Part shown: positions 7,319-15,413 of the stretch, piece by piece
Position numbering within the stretch: position 1 is the stretch's first letter
Layout: each line of letters starts with the position of its first letter
Assembly: GCA_947453935.1 (NCBI GenBank)
Contig: CANGJU010000008.1
Location: 1 to 49,936 of the forward strand
DNA length: 49,936 nt
From: Bacteroidota bacterium
GTDB taxonomy: Bacteria; Bacteroidota; Bacteroidia; AKYH767-A; OLB10
Direction: 5' to 3'
Notes under the pieces: generated by a model
Databases searched by the model: none
Seen by the model: the letters and a program-made list of their open reading frames with translations, nothing else
What the model was told of the DNA's origin: nothing
Translations under genes and position numbers: made by a program

Positions 7319-9373
7319 ATGAAAACAATTAAATTATTAGGGATGCTTGTTTGTTTATCAAGTATCTCCTTAGGGCAAGATGTGCTTACTCCGGAAGCTT
7401 TATGGAAAATCGGTCGAGTATCTGACCCACGTTTATCGCCCGATGGAAGTAAAGTAGTATTTGGTGTTCGCACGTTTGATATTGCTGCTAATAAAGGCCA
7501 AGGTGATTTATACATAACTAATCCTAACGGTGGCGCAGTAACTCCATTGTTAAATTCACCAGTTGATGAAAGCAGTGCTCGCTGGCGTCCCGATGGAAAG
7601 AAAATTGGTTATATGACCGCTGATGCAAATGGCGATTCTCAGTTATGGGAAATTAATCCTGATGGCACTGACAAACAGCAAATCACTTTTGTAGCGGGTG
7701 GTATTAATTGCTTCGGATATGCACCTTCTATGAATCAAATATGGTATGCTGCCGATGTAAAGCTTGATAAAAAGCCAAGTGAAATCTATCCTGATCTTCC
7801 TAAAACTGAGGGCGCTCGTATCATTGATGGTTTAATGTTTCGTCATTGGAATGCATGGCACGACTATGCTTACAGTCATATTTTTGTTGCTGGATATTCT
7901 GCTGGAAAAATTAACGGAGAATCAAAAGATATTTTACTAAATGAAAAATGGGATGCGCCAACTGGTCCTTTTGGTGGCGACGAGCAAGTAGCTTTTTCTC
8001 CGGATGGGAAAACACTTGCTTATACTTGTGAAAAGCTTTGGGGTAAGGATGATGCAATGAGTACGAATACAGAAATTTATTTGTACGATTTAACATCGGG
8101 AAAAACTACAAATCTTACCGAAGGAATGAATGGTTATGATAATGATCCTGTATGGTCGCCAGATGGTAAAATGTTATTATGGCATTCAATGGAAACACCA
8201 GGTTATGAGTCCGACAGAAATCGTTTGTTCTCTTATAACTTCACAACAAAAACTAAGAGCGAATTAAGCACTAAGTTTGATTATAATATCGATGCTGTTC
8301 AGTTTACTTCAGATAGTAAGAAGTTTTATTTTCTTTCTCCTATTAATGCAACGCATCAATTGTTTGTTTATGATTTAACAAGTCAATTTAAGTTTCCAAT
8401 TACGCAGCTTACTTTCGATCAAGCTGATTATAATGAACTAACAGTAGCGGGTATGGGTAATTCAACAAAAATTGTTACTGCCCGCGTTGATATGACAATG
8501 CCATCGGAATTGTATTCAATTAATGCTTCCGATAATAAGGTTACTAAGATTACCACTATTACAGATCCTGCATGGGCTAAATTCAAAAAGGCCACTGTGA
8601 AAAAACGCATGGTCAAAACTACCGATGGCAAAGAAGAACTGGTATGGGTTGTTTATCCTCCTGATTTCGATCCGAATAAAAAATATCCTGCATTGTTATT
8701 CTGCCAAGGAGGACCTCAAAGTGTAGTTAGTCAGTCATTCTCTTACCGCTGGAATTTTAGTTTGATGGCGGCAAAGGGTTATATCATTGTGGCTCCTAAC
8801 CGTCGCGGATTACCGTCATTTGGCGAATCATGGAATGATCAGATTCAAGGTGATTGGGGTGGACAACCAATGAAAGATTTATTGTCGGCGATTGACGATG
8901 TAAGTAATGAGCCTTATGTAGATAAAGGTCGTTTAGGTGCAGTAGGAGCAAGCTATGGTGGGTTTTCAGTATATTGGTTAGCAGGTAATCATAATAAGCG
9001 ATTTAAAACATTTATTTCGCATTGCGGAGTTTTTAATTTAGAATCTGAATTTGCTTGCACAGAAGAATTATTCTTTGCGAATCACGATTTAGAAGGTCCC
9101 TATTGGAATACGCCACAACCAAAAAGCTACAATGCTTTCTCTCCAAATCGCTTCGTAAAAAACTGGGATACTCCAATTTTAGTAATTCATAACGAGAAAG
9201 ATTTTCGTGTTCCATTAAATCAAGGGATTGAAGCATTCACAGCAGCGCAAATGAACAATGTTCCTTCTCGTTTCTTGTATTTTCCTGATGAAGGACATTG
9301 GGTGTTAAAACCACAAAACAGTATTTTATGGCAACGTGTTTATTTCGATTGGCTGGATAAATATTTAAAGTAA
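7319..9373 (+). CDS. Secreted S9-family serine peptidase (dipeptidyl-peptidase 5 / acylaminoacyl-peptidase-like)
   Basis: From ATG 7319 the protein has 684 residues and a clear signal peptide (MKTIKLLGMLVCLSSISLG). The track start at 7274 would put 15 extra residues before it. The N-terminal half has TolB/PD40-type propeller repeats (RLSPDGSKVVFG, RWRPDGKKIGYM, AFSPDGKTLAYT, VWSPDGKMLLWH). The C-terminal part is an alpha/beta-hydrolase with nucleophile Ser545 in GASYGGF, Asp628 in NEKDFRVP and His660 in DEGHW. Size and layout match the DPP5 group of Bacteroidota, which removes dipeptides from oligopeptides in the periplasm. It starts 37 bases after rluE and could be read through from it. Exact specificity is inferred, not shown. 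Confidence 0.9.
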   Translation: MKTIKLLGMLVCLSSISLGQDVLTPEALWKIGRVSDPRLSPDGSKVVFGVRTFDIAANKGQGDLYITNPNGGAVTPLLNSPVDESSARWRPDGKKIGYMTADANGDSQLWEINPDGTDKQQITFVAGGINCFGYAPSMNQIWYAADVKLDKKPSEIYPDLPKTEGARIIDGLMFRHWNAWHDYAYSHIFVAGYSAGKINGESKDILLNEKWDAPTGPFGGDEQVAFSPDGKTLAYTCEKLWGKDDAMSTNTEIYLYDLTSGKTTNLTEGMNGYDNDPVWSPDGKMLLWHSMETPGYESDRNRLFSYNFTTKTKSELSTKFDYNIDAVQFTSDSKKFYFLSPINATHQLFVYDLTSQFKFPITQLTFDQADYNELTVAGMGNSTKIVTARVDMTMPSELYSINASDNKVTKITTITDPAWAKFKKATVKKRMVKTTDGKEELVWVVYPPDFDPNKKYPALLFCQGGPQSVVSQSFSYRWNFSLMAAKGYIIVAPNRRGLPSFGESWNDQIQGDWGGQPMKDLLSAIDDVSNEPYVDKGRLGAVGASYGGFSVYWLAGNHNKRFKTFISHCGVFNLESEFACTEELFFANHDLEGPYWNTPQPKSYNAFSPNRFVKNWDTPILVIHNEKDFRVPLNQGIEAFTAAQMNNVPSRFLYFPDEGHWVLKPQNSILWQRVYFDWLDKYLK

Positions 9374-9377
9374 AAAG

Positions 9378-9409
9378 AAAACCCTGACTGTTTAGTCAGG
9401 GTTTTTTTG
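9378..9409. terminator. Bidirectional terminator between the S9 peptidase and DUF4296 genes
   Basis: Stem aaaaccctgact / agtcagggtttt (12 bp) with a 4-base loop, followed by a T-run on the plus strand and a T-rich tract on the minus strand. The right arm contains the TGA stop codon (9396-9398) of the minus-strand DUF4296 gene, so its last codons are encoded by the hairpin and T-tract region. Confidence 0.88.
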
Positions 9410-9743
9410 TGGCTGCATCTTTACTTAATTGGGTGAGCACTTCTTTGTAAAGTTCACTCATTTCTTTCGGATGATTTTTGTACCAATCAAATGTGGTAGT
9501 AAAATCTTCAGGAGCTATTTTATGTTTCTCTAAAATAAATTTATAGTTCCCGTACGCAATTGCTTTTGTACTGTCGGTATAACTAAGATTTTTAAGTTGA
9601 ATAATTGCCTCAGCATATTGTAAATCGGCTAGTAGCGGAATTAACTTTTTGCGCTGAATAAGATTGTTAGGAATTTTCTCTTGACTTTTATTGCAGGAGA
9701 TAATCGTCAAGGTACAAGCAAAAGCAATAAGTAGTTTTTTCAT
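9396..9743 (-). CDS. DUF4296-family lipoprotein
   Basis: The 115-residue protein has a lipoprotein signal with lipobox cysteine 17 (LTIISC). A small helical domain follows: NNLIQRKKLIPLLADLQYAEAI ... FDWYKNHPKEMSELYKEVL, the pattern of the Bacteroidota-specific DUF4296 family. The function is unknown; it should be anchored in a membrane facing the periplasm. Its start overlaps the pyrC stop in ATGA (9740-9743), which implies translational coupling. I recall DUF4296 genes next to dihydroorotase genes in other Bacteroidota, which suggests a conserved arrangement, not a proven functional link. Confidence 0.85.
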   Translation of the reverse strand: MKKLLIAFACTLTIISCNKSQEKIPNNLIQRKKLIPLLADLQYAEAIIQLKNLSYTDSTKAIAYGNYKFILEKHKIAPEDFTTTFDWYKNHPKEMSELYKEVLTQLSKDAATKKP

Positions 9744-11080
9744 CTTCTCGAAAAAGTTAAACGATGTCCATTAGCCATCTCGTTAAAATTCCCTTGATGA
9801 TAAATTCTATTGCCATTCACAATTGTACTGTCAATAGCACCTTTAAAAGTTGTTCCTTCAAATGGCGACCAGCCACATTTGTATAAGATATTTTCTTTTG
9901 TAACAGACGTAGTTTTATTTAAATCAACTAATACTAAATCGGCATAATATCCTTCTCTGATAAATCCTCTTTCTTCTAAATTAAAACAAGTAGCTACTGA
10001 GTGCGACATTTTCTCAACGACTTTTTCTAAAGTTATCCAGCCTTCACTCACCGCGTTCAACATAGCAGGTAGTGCATGTTGTACTAATGGACCTCCAGAT
10101 GGTGCATTTAAATATTTGTTACTTTTTTCTTCAATGGTATGAGGAGCATGGTCGGTAGCAATTACATCAATGATATTATTATTCACTGCTGCACGAATAG
10201 CATCTCTGTCGCGTTGTGATTTTACTGCAGGATTCCATTTTATAAGCGATCCTTTAGTTTTGTAATCTTCATCTGTAAAATACAAATGATGAATACACGC
10301 TTCTGCAGTGATTTTCTTATCTGCTAACGGCATGGCATTGCTGAAAAGAGATAATTCCTTTTCAGTAGAGATATGAAGAATATGTAAACGTGTTCCTTTT
10401 TTAATGGCTAATTCTGCAGCAAGTGATGAGGACAAATAACAAGCCTCTTCATCTCTGATGATAGGATGCATTTCCATAGGAATATCTTCACCGTATTGTT
10501 CTTTCGCAGCTGCAAGATTTCTTTTTACTGTTGCTTCATCTTCACAATGCACCGCAATTAGAGTAGGGGCATTGCCAAATATTCTACAAAGTACATTCGT
10601 ATCGTCTACTAGCATATCGCCCGTACTTGAACCCATAAATATTTTAATGCCACAAACATTTAAAGGATTAGTACGAACAACTTCTTCATAGTTGTGATTG
10701 GTCACACCCATAAAGAAACTATAATTAGCTAATGAACATTCAGATGCACGTTGATATTTTGCTTCTAATAATTCTTGAGTAATGGTCTGCGGATTAGTAT
10801 TTGGCATTTCCATATAACTGGTAATGCCACCAGCTACAGCAGCTTTCGCTTCTGTGTAAATTTCTCCTTTATGCGTTAATCCTGGCTCTCTAAAATGCAC
10901 CTGATCATCAATACAACCGGGTAATAAATGCAAGTGTGAAGCATCAATCTCTAAACAATTCTCCGTTACAGAAATGGACTGATCAATTTTTTCAATCCTT
11001 CCGTTTTTTATTAAGACATCGCCTCTGAAAATTTTATTTTCATTAACAATACTTGCGTTTTTTATTAGAGTTGTATTCAT
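9740..11080 (-). CDS. pyrC: Dihydroorotase (pyrimidine biosynthesis)
   Basis: This 446-residue amidohydrolase catalyses reversible cyclisation of carbamoyl-aspartate to dihydroorotate. Visible active-site segments: CIDDQVHFREPGLTHKGEI near residue 58, the lysine in GIKIFMGSSTG that is normally carbamylated, the metal-binding histidines in AVHCEDE and LHILHIS, and the catalytic aspartate in ATDHAPH. The usual HxH metal pair reads QVH here. I believe this is common in Bacteroidota members of the family, but I cannot check it. The gene lies 10 bases after fumC and overlaps the DUF4296 gene by 4 bases, in a probable prfB-fumC-pyrC-DUF4296 operon. Confidence 0.92.
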   Translation of the reverse strand: MNTTLIKNASIVNENKIFRGDVLIKNGRIEKIDQSISVTENCLEIDASHLHLLPGCIDDQVHFREPGLTHKGEIYTEAKAAVAGGITSYMEMPNTNPQTITQELLEAKYQRASECSLANYSFFMGVTNHNYEEVVRTNPLNVCGIKIFMGSSTGDMLVDDTNVLCRIFGNAPTLIAVHCEDEATVKRNLAAAKEQYGEDIPMEMHPIIRDEEACYLSSSLAAELAIKKGTRLHILHISTEKELSLFSNAMPLADKKITAEACIHHLYFTDEDYKTKGSLIKWNPAVKSQRDRDAIRAAVNNNIIDVIATDHAPHTIEEKSNKYLNAPSGGPLVQHALPAMLNAVSEGWITLEKVVEKMSHSVATCFNLEERGFIREGYYADLVLVDLNKTTSVTKENILYKCGWSPFEGTTFKGAIDSTIVNGNRIYHQGNFNEMANGHRLTFSRR

Positions 11081-11090
11081 AATAATAATG

Positions 11091-12494
11091 TTATGACGGT
11101 AATTCGCCCACCATCGTTAAAGGATCAACCCACTGATCAAATTCTTCAGCAGTTACATAACCTAATTCAATAGCAGTTTCTTTTAATGTTTTACCATTGC
11201 GATGTGCTGTTTGTGCAATCTCAGCCGCTTTGTAATATCCAATATGTGTATTCAACGATGTAACTAACATCAATGAATTATTCAGGTTGTTTTTAATGTT
11301 CGCTTCAATCGGTTCAATACCAACTGCGCACTTATCATTAAACGACATACAAACATCTCCAATCAAACGAGCAGAATGTAGGAAGTTATAAATCATTACA
11401 GGCTTAAATACATTCAGTTCAAAATGTCCTGTAGCACCTCCAATATTAATTGCAACATCATTACCCATTACTTGTGCAGCTACCATGGTCATCGCTTCGC
11501 ATTGTGTAGGATTTACCTTGCCTGGCATAATAGACGAGCCTGGTTCGTTATCAGGAATAAATAATTCACCAATACCGCAACGTGGTCCGGATGCTAATAA
11601 ACGAATATCATTTCCAATTTTCATCAAGCTTACAGCAACTGTTTTTAATGCACCATGCGATTCAACAATTGCATCGTGAGCTGCTAATGCTTCAAATTTA
11701 TTTTCTGCTGTTATAAATGGTAATCCAGCAAGTTCTGCAATGTTCATAGCAACATCCTCAGCATATCCTTTCGGAGTATTTATTCCTGTTCCTACTGCTG
11801 TTCCTCCTAAAGCAAGCTCAGCTAAGTGATGTAGTGTATGCTCAATTGCACGAATACCGTGGTCTAGCTGTGACACATAGCCGCTAATTTCTTGTCCTAG
11901 GGTTAATGGCGTAGCATCCATCAAATGCGTACGACCAATTTTCACTACATGCATGAATTCTTTCGACTTTGCTTTTAATGTATCACGTAAAGTACGTAAG
12001 CCCGGTAACGTTACATCCATCAAAATTTTATAAGCTGCAATATGCATCGCAGTAGGGAAGGTATCGTTTGATGATTGTGATTTATTTACATCATCATTCG
12101 GATGTACCGCTTTCTTTTCATCCATCAATGATCCACCTTGCATTACATGCGCACGATAAGCAACAACTTCGTTCACATTCATATTGCTCTGTGTTCCTGA
12201 CCCTGTTTGCCATACAACTAATGGAAACTGATCGTCTAATTTTCCCTCTAGTATTTCATCACACACTTTTCCAATCAACGCACATTTATCAGCTGTTAAA
12301 ACACCTGCATTCATATTCGTAATTGCAGCAGCTTTTTTCAAAATAGCAAATGCTTTGATAATTTCCTTCGGCATTTTATTGATATCCTGTGCAATTTTAA
12401 AATTCTCAATAGAGCGTTGTGTTTGCGCTCCCCAATAAACATTAGCTGGAACCTGCACTGTTCCCATTGTGTCTTTTTCTATTCTGTATTCCAT
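11091..12494 (-). CDS. fumC: Fumarate hydratase class II
   Basis: The 467-residue protein begins [26 protein letters not shown] and contains [32 protein letters not shown] and the superfamily signature [15 protein letters not shown]. It also has the C-terminal motif [17 protein letters not shown]. These are diagnostic for the iron-independent class II fumarase, which hydrates fumarate to malate in the TCA cycle. Length is typical. It sits 35 bases downstream of prfB and 10 bases upstream of pyrC on the same strand, so it is probably the second gene of that operon. Confidence 0.95.
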   Translation of the reverse strand: MEYRIEKDTMGTVQVPANVYWGAQTQRSIENFKIAQDINKMPKEIIKAFAILKKAAAITNMNAGVLTADKCALIGKVCDEILEGKLDDQFPLVVWQTGSGTQSNMNVNEVVAYRAHVMQGGSLMDEKKAVHPNDDVNKSQSSNDTFPTAMHIAAYKILMDVTLPGLRTLRDTLKAKSKEFMHVVKIGRTHLMDATPLTLGQEISGYVSQLDHGIRAIEHTLHHLAELALGGTAVGTGINTPKGYAEDVAMNIAELAGLPFITAENKFEALAAHDAIVESHGALKTVAVSLMKIGNDIRLLASGPRCGIGELFIPDNEPGSSIMPGKVNPTQCEAMTMVAAQVMGNDVAINIGGATGHFELNVFKPVMIYNFLHSARLIGDVCMSFNDKCAVGIEPIEANIKNNLNNSLMLVTSLNTHIGYYKAAEIAQTAHRNGKTLKETAIELGYVTAEEFDQWVDPLTMVGELPS

Positions 12495-12529
12495 TTTATG
12501 TATGATTTATTCTTTTATTTATGTTGATT

Positions 12530-13613
12530 TTATTCTGCGTATTCCATTAAGTAAGCTTTGATGAATTCATCAATCTCTCCATCAAGTACAGCTCCTGTAT
12601 CAGAAGTTTCATAATCGGTACGTACATCTTTCACTAATTTATAAGGATGTAATACATAACTTCTAATCTGACTTCCCCATTCAATTTTTTTCTTTGAACT
12701 TTCAGTCGCTGCTTTAGCTTCGTTGCGTTTTCTTATTTCAAGCTCGTATAATTGAGAACGTAACATTTGCATTGCTCGCTCTTTATTTCCTCCTTGCGTA
12801 CGCTCTACCTGACAAATAACAACAATACCCGTTGGATGATGTGTGAGCTGTACTTTGGTCTCGACTTTATTTACATTTTGTCCACCCGCACCACCAGAAC
12901 GAGATGTCTGGATTGATATATCCGCATCCTTAATTTCAATATTGATTTCATCATCAATCAAAGGGTAAGCATATACCGATGCAAACGAAGTATGTCTTTT
13001 TGCGTTCGCATCAAACGGCGATATACGAACTAAACGATGAACGCCATTTTCACTTTTCAAATAACCATAAGCATAGGCCCCTTCAATTTCATACGTTGCA
13101 GATTTAATTCCTGCACCATCACCATCTAGGTAATCTATTTCAGTTACTTTAAATTTATGTCGCTCTGCCCAACGTAAATACATACGCAGTAACATCGAAG
13201 CCCAATCCTGACTTTCAGTTCCGCCGGCACCAGAGTTAATCGTAAGCACAGCGCTTAGTCGATCTTCTTCTCCACTTAACATGTTTTTGAATTCAAGATC
13301 TTCCAGCAATTTTAATGTTTGCTTATATGAAGCGTCCACCTCATCTTCTGTAGCTTCACCTTCTTTGTGAAAATCAAAAAGTACTGTTAAGTCATCAACT
13401 GCCGATTGAACTTCTTTAAAAGCGTTGGTCCAGTCTTTTTTAAGATTGATATTTTTTAAAATTTGCTCCGCGCGTTTAGGGTCATTCCAAAAATCGGGAG
13501 CGTGAGTTAATTGCTCTTCCTGAGCTATTTGTTGAAGTCGGTTATCGACGTCAAAGATGCCTCCTCAGAGCATCTGTTCTATCAGAAAGGTCTTTTAATT
13601 GCTCTATAATCAT
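12530..13613 (-). CDS. prfB: Peptide chain release factor 2 with programmed +1 frameshift
   Basis: Translation starts at ATG 13613-13611 ([12 protein letters not shown]...), reaches CTT TGA at 13556-13551 after 20 codons, and continues in the +1 frame from GAC at 13552 ([14 protein letters not shown]...) to the stop at 12530, giving about 360 residues. The slippery site CTTTGAC is preceded three bases earlier by AGGAGG (13565-13560), the same arrangement as in E. coli prfB. High RF2 ends synthesis at the TGA, and low RF2 favours the shift. The domain that enters the ribosomal A site shows the SPF anticodon-like tripeptide ([10 protein letters not shown]) and the GGQ motif ([12 protein letters not shown]). 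The track ORF 12530-13339 is only the C-terminal three quarters. It is probably the first gene of the prfB-fumC-pyrC-DUF4296 operon. Confidence 0.95.
13550..13565 (-). promoter_or_regulatory. prfB frameshift signal (internal SD plus CTTTGAC)
   Basis: On the minus strand the sequence reads AGGAGG-CAT-CTT-TGA-C. It combines a strong Shine-Dalgarno-like hexamer, a 3-base spacer, a slippery CUU codon and an in-frame UGA in a weak C context. This is the classical autoregulatory +1 frameshift module. SD-like sequences are otherwise rare in this window. Confidence 0.93.
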
Positions 13614-13620
13614 AATGCGG

Positions 13621-13628
13621 CAAAATTA
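13621..13628 (-). promoter_or_regulatory. TAnnTTTG promoter element of prfB
   Basis: TAATTTTG on the minus strand matches the Bacteroidota -7 consensus and ends 7 bases before the prfB ATG. A TTG lies about 15 bases upstream, a little closer than the usual spacing. Confidence 0.55.
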
Positions 13629-13682
13629 GCCAATTAAGACGCACAAATAGCTGTCGATTGTTAAACTTTTGTATTATTTCAA

Positions 13683-13713
13683 AAAAAGAGGCCACCTTTA
13701 CGATGACCTCTTT
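13683..13713 (-). terminator. Intrinsic terminator after the OmpA-family gene
   Basis: On the minus strand, stem aaagaggtca / tggcctcttt (one G-U pair) is followed by a run of Ts. It lies 11 bases past the stop codon of the OmpA-family gene and isolates it from prfB downstream. Confidence 0.85.
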
Positions 13714-13723
13714 AAATTATTTT

Positions 13724-15079
13724 TTAACGATTTACTTTAAACTCCACTCGTCGGTTTTTCGCTTTGTTTTCTTCGGTATCGTTAGGTACCAGTGGACGAG
13801 TATCACCAAAGCCTTGTGCAGTTAATCGCTTTTCATCAATGCCTTTAATCACTAAGTATTTTTTAATTGTATTTGCTCTGCGTTGCGATAAATCCATATT
13901 CTTAGCAGCATCACCAGTGTTATCGGTATGTCCTGCAATTTCTAAAGTATAATTAGGATTTTTCTTCATTAACTCAGCCACTTGATTTAATGCATCGCTG
14001 TAATTGTTTTGAATAACATCTTTTCCTAACTCGAAATAAACATTGTCTGCTTTTTCCATAATTGCTACCTGGTCTTTTTCATAAGGGCAGCCTTTGTTCT
14101 CAATTGGGCCTGCAACATCAGGACATTGATCAACATTGTCGGCTAATTTGTCGCCGTCTTTATCAGGGCATCCTTTCATGCTGATATCCCCTTTTTCAGT
14201 AGGACATAAGTCATCAGCATCCGTAATACCATCTCCATCTTGATCAGGGCAACCTTTCATAGCAATTACTCCAAATACATCCGGGCATTTATCATCAGCA
14301 TCTGCAATACCGTCTTTATCTTTATCAGGACAACCTTGCGTTGCAGCAGTTCCCTTTACATCCGGACATTTATCAACTGCGTCTAAAATTCCATCTCCGT
14401 CACGGTCTAAAGGACAACCATGCTCGTCAACAGCTGTCCCCTTTGGCGTCTTCGGACAATTATCTTCTTTATCAGGCACGCCATCTTTATCACTATCTTT
14501 TAGTAACCCGAAGTTTTTTGTAACTCCAATGCTATGCATCAAATAAGAATCATTGTCGTTTCTTACTTCATAGTCGCGGTTATCATGGTCAGTATATAAA
14601 ACCGTTTCAGATAAATAAACATTCCATAACTCGTTTATGCGATAACGAACACCAGCCCCAAAGGGGAAGCAAAAGTCTGTTCCTTCAACGACTTCCTTAC
14701 CGCTTAATTTGTGAAAACCAATTCCTCCTTGAGCAAAAGGAGATAATACGTTCTTATCTGTATTTAAAAGATATAATCGAACTTCGGCATTCCAAGCAAT
14801 TTGATTTGCTTTAAATCCTTTGCCTAAATTTTCTCTATAGCCTACAGATCCAAATGAAAGGTTTGAAATAAAGTCGACATTGGGAGTAATATAATGACTG
14901 TAATTAAAGCCAAAATGCGCATGAGAAGCCTGGCCTTTGCCGAAGAATCCCTGTCCTAAGTCTCCATTGTATTGAGATAACCCAATAAATCCTCCAATTG
15001 CCTGAGGACGTTTAGCAGTTTGTGAGAACGCTAACATAGATGTTAGTGTCAAGAAACAAACGATCATTAATTTTTTCAT
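13724..15079 (-). CDS. OmpA-family outer membrane protein with thrombospondin type 3 (calcium-type) repeats
   Basis: From ATG 15079 the protein has 451 residues. It has a signal peptide (MKKLMIVCFLTLTSMLAFSQ), an N-terminal outer-membrane beta-barrel-like region (residues about 25-195), and then five or so Asp-rich repeats of the type DxDxDGxxDxxDxCP (DSDKDGVPDKEDNCP, DRDGDGILDAVDKCP and so on) likely to bind calcium. The C-terminal OmpA peptidoglycan-binding domain shows VYFELGKDVI, LEIAGHTDNTGD and LSQRRANTIKKYL ... NRRVEFKVNR. It probably links the outer membrane to the cell wall. The track start at 15136 falls inside the -33 promoter box, so 15079 is preferred. Confidence 0.92.
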   Translation of the reverse strand: MKKLMIVCFLTLTSMLAFSQTAKRPQAIGGFIGLSQYNGDLGQGFFGKGQASHAHFGFNYSHYITPNVDFISNLSFGSVGYRENLGKGFKANQIAWNAEVRLYLLNTDKNVLSPFAQGGIGFHKLSGKEVVEGTDFCFPFGAGVRYRINELWNVYLSETVLYTDHDNRDYEVRNDNDSYLMHSIGVTKNFGLLKDSDKDGVPDKEDNCPKTPKGTAVDEHGCPLDRDGDGILDAVDKCPDVKGTAATQGCPDKDKDGIADADDKCPDVFGVIAMKGCPDQDGDGITDADDLCPTEKGDISMKGCPDKDGDKLADNVDQCPDVAGPIENKGCPYEKDQVAIMEKADNVYFELGKDVIQNNYSDALNQVAELMKKNPNYTLEIAGHTDNTGDAAKNMDLSQRRANTIKKYLVIKGIDEKRLTAQGFGDTRPLVPNDTEENKAKNRRVEFKVNR

Positions 15080-15103
15080 CTTGTTTTTATTAATTGCGGG
15101 GAG

Positions 15104-15136
15104 CAAAGGTAAAATTGCCTTTGATATAAACCTCAA
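15104..15136 (-). promoter_or_regulatory. Bacteroidota promoter of the OmpA-family gene
   Basis: On the minus strand, TTG (15136-15134) is followed after 22 bases by TACCTTTG (15111-15104), a full match to TTG-N17-23-TAnnTTTG. The start codon at 15079 is 24 bases further on. Confidence 0.7.
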
Positions 15137-15191
15137 ATTATGAGATAATATTCATATTTCGTTGCTATTTTTTATTTGATGTCATTTGTTA

Positions 15192-15199
15192 TAACTTTG
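15192..15199 (+). promoter_or_regulatory. -7 promoter element for the metH riboswitch transcript
   Basis: TAACTTTG matches TAnnTTTG exactly and lies about 33 bases before the riboswitch P1 stem. TTG triplets are present upstream, but none at ideal spacing. Confidence 0.55.
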
Positions 15200-15231
15200 C
15201 CTCGCGTTCTTAATAATAACTATTCAACAAA

Positions 15232-15337
15232 GCAATTATCCAGAAAGGTGGAGGGACTGAGCCCTATGATACCTTGGCAACCCTTGAAAGAGAAGGTGCC
15301 AATTCCTGATTCAATTCATTTGAAAAAAGATAACTGC
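15232..15337 (+). ncRNA. SAM-I (S-box) riboswitch controlling metH
   Basis: The core reads gaaaggtggagggactgag, then ccc and a variable stretch, then ggcaaccc. The second half reads aaggtgccaattcctg. These match the conserved S-box core (GGAGGGACTGxxCCC...GGCAACC...GGTGCCAATTCC). P1 is formed by gcaattatc (15232-15240) and gataactgc (15329-15337) with one mismatch. It senses S-adenosylmethionine. High SAM should stabilise P1 and allow the downstream terminator, shutting off methionine synthase. Confidence 0.93.
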
Positions 15338-15365
15338 CGAAAGATTTCTAAATAAAAGTACATGT

Positions 15366-15402
15366 AAATCTCTTCCGGCTATCCTGAAGAGATTTTTTAT
15401 TT
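15366..15402 (+). terminator. Riboswitch expression-platform terminator
   Basis: Stem aaatctcttc / gaagagattt (10 bp) with a 10-base loop is followed by a T-rich run just before metH. The left arm and loop (aaatctcttccggc) can instead pair with gccgaaagattt at 15336-15347, which overlaps the 3' side of P1. This gives a plausible antiterminator, so P1 plus terminator and antiterminator are mutually exclusive. Confidence 0.88.
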
Positions 15403-15413
15403 TATAACCATTG

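Noticed and set aside
12530-13339. prfB as a truncated gene or pseudogene starting at 13339
   Set aside because: The frame continues upstream to a classical CTTTGAC frameshift site with AGGAGG and an ATG 20 codons earlier; the gene is intact.
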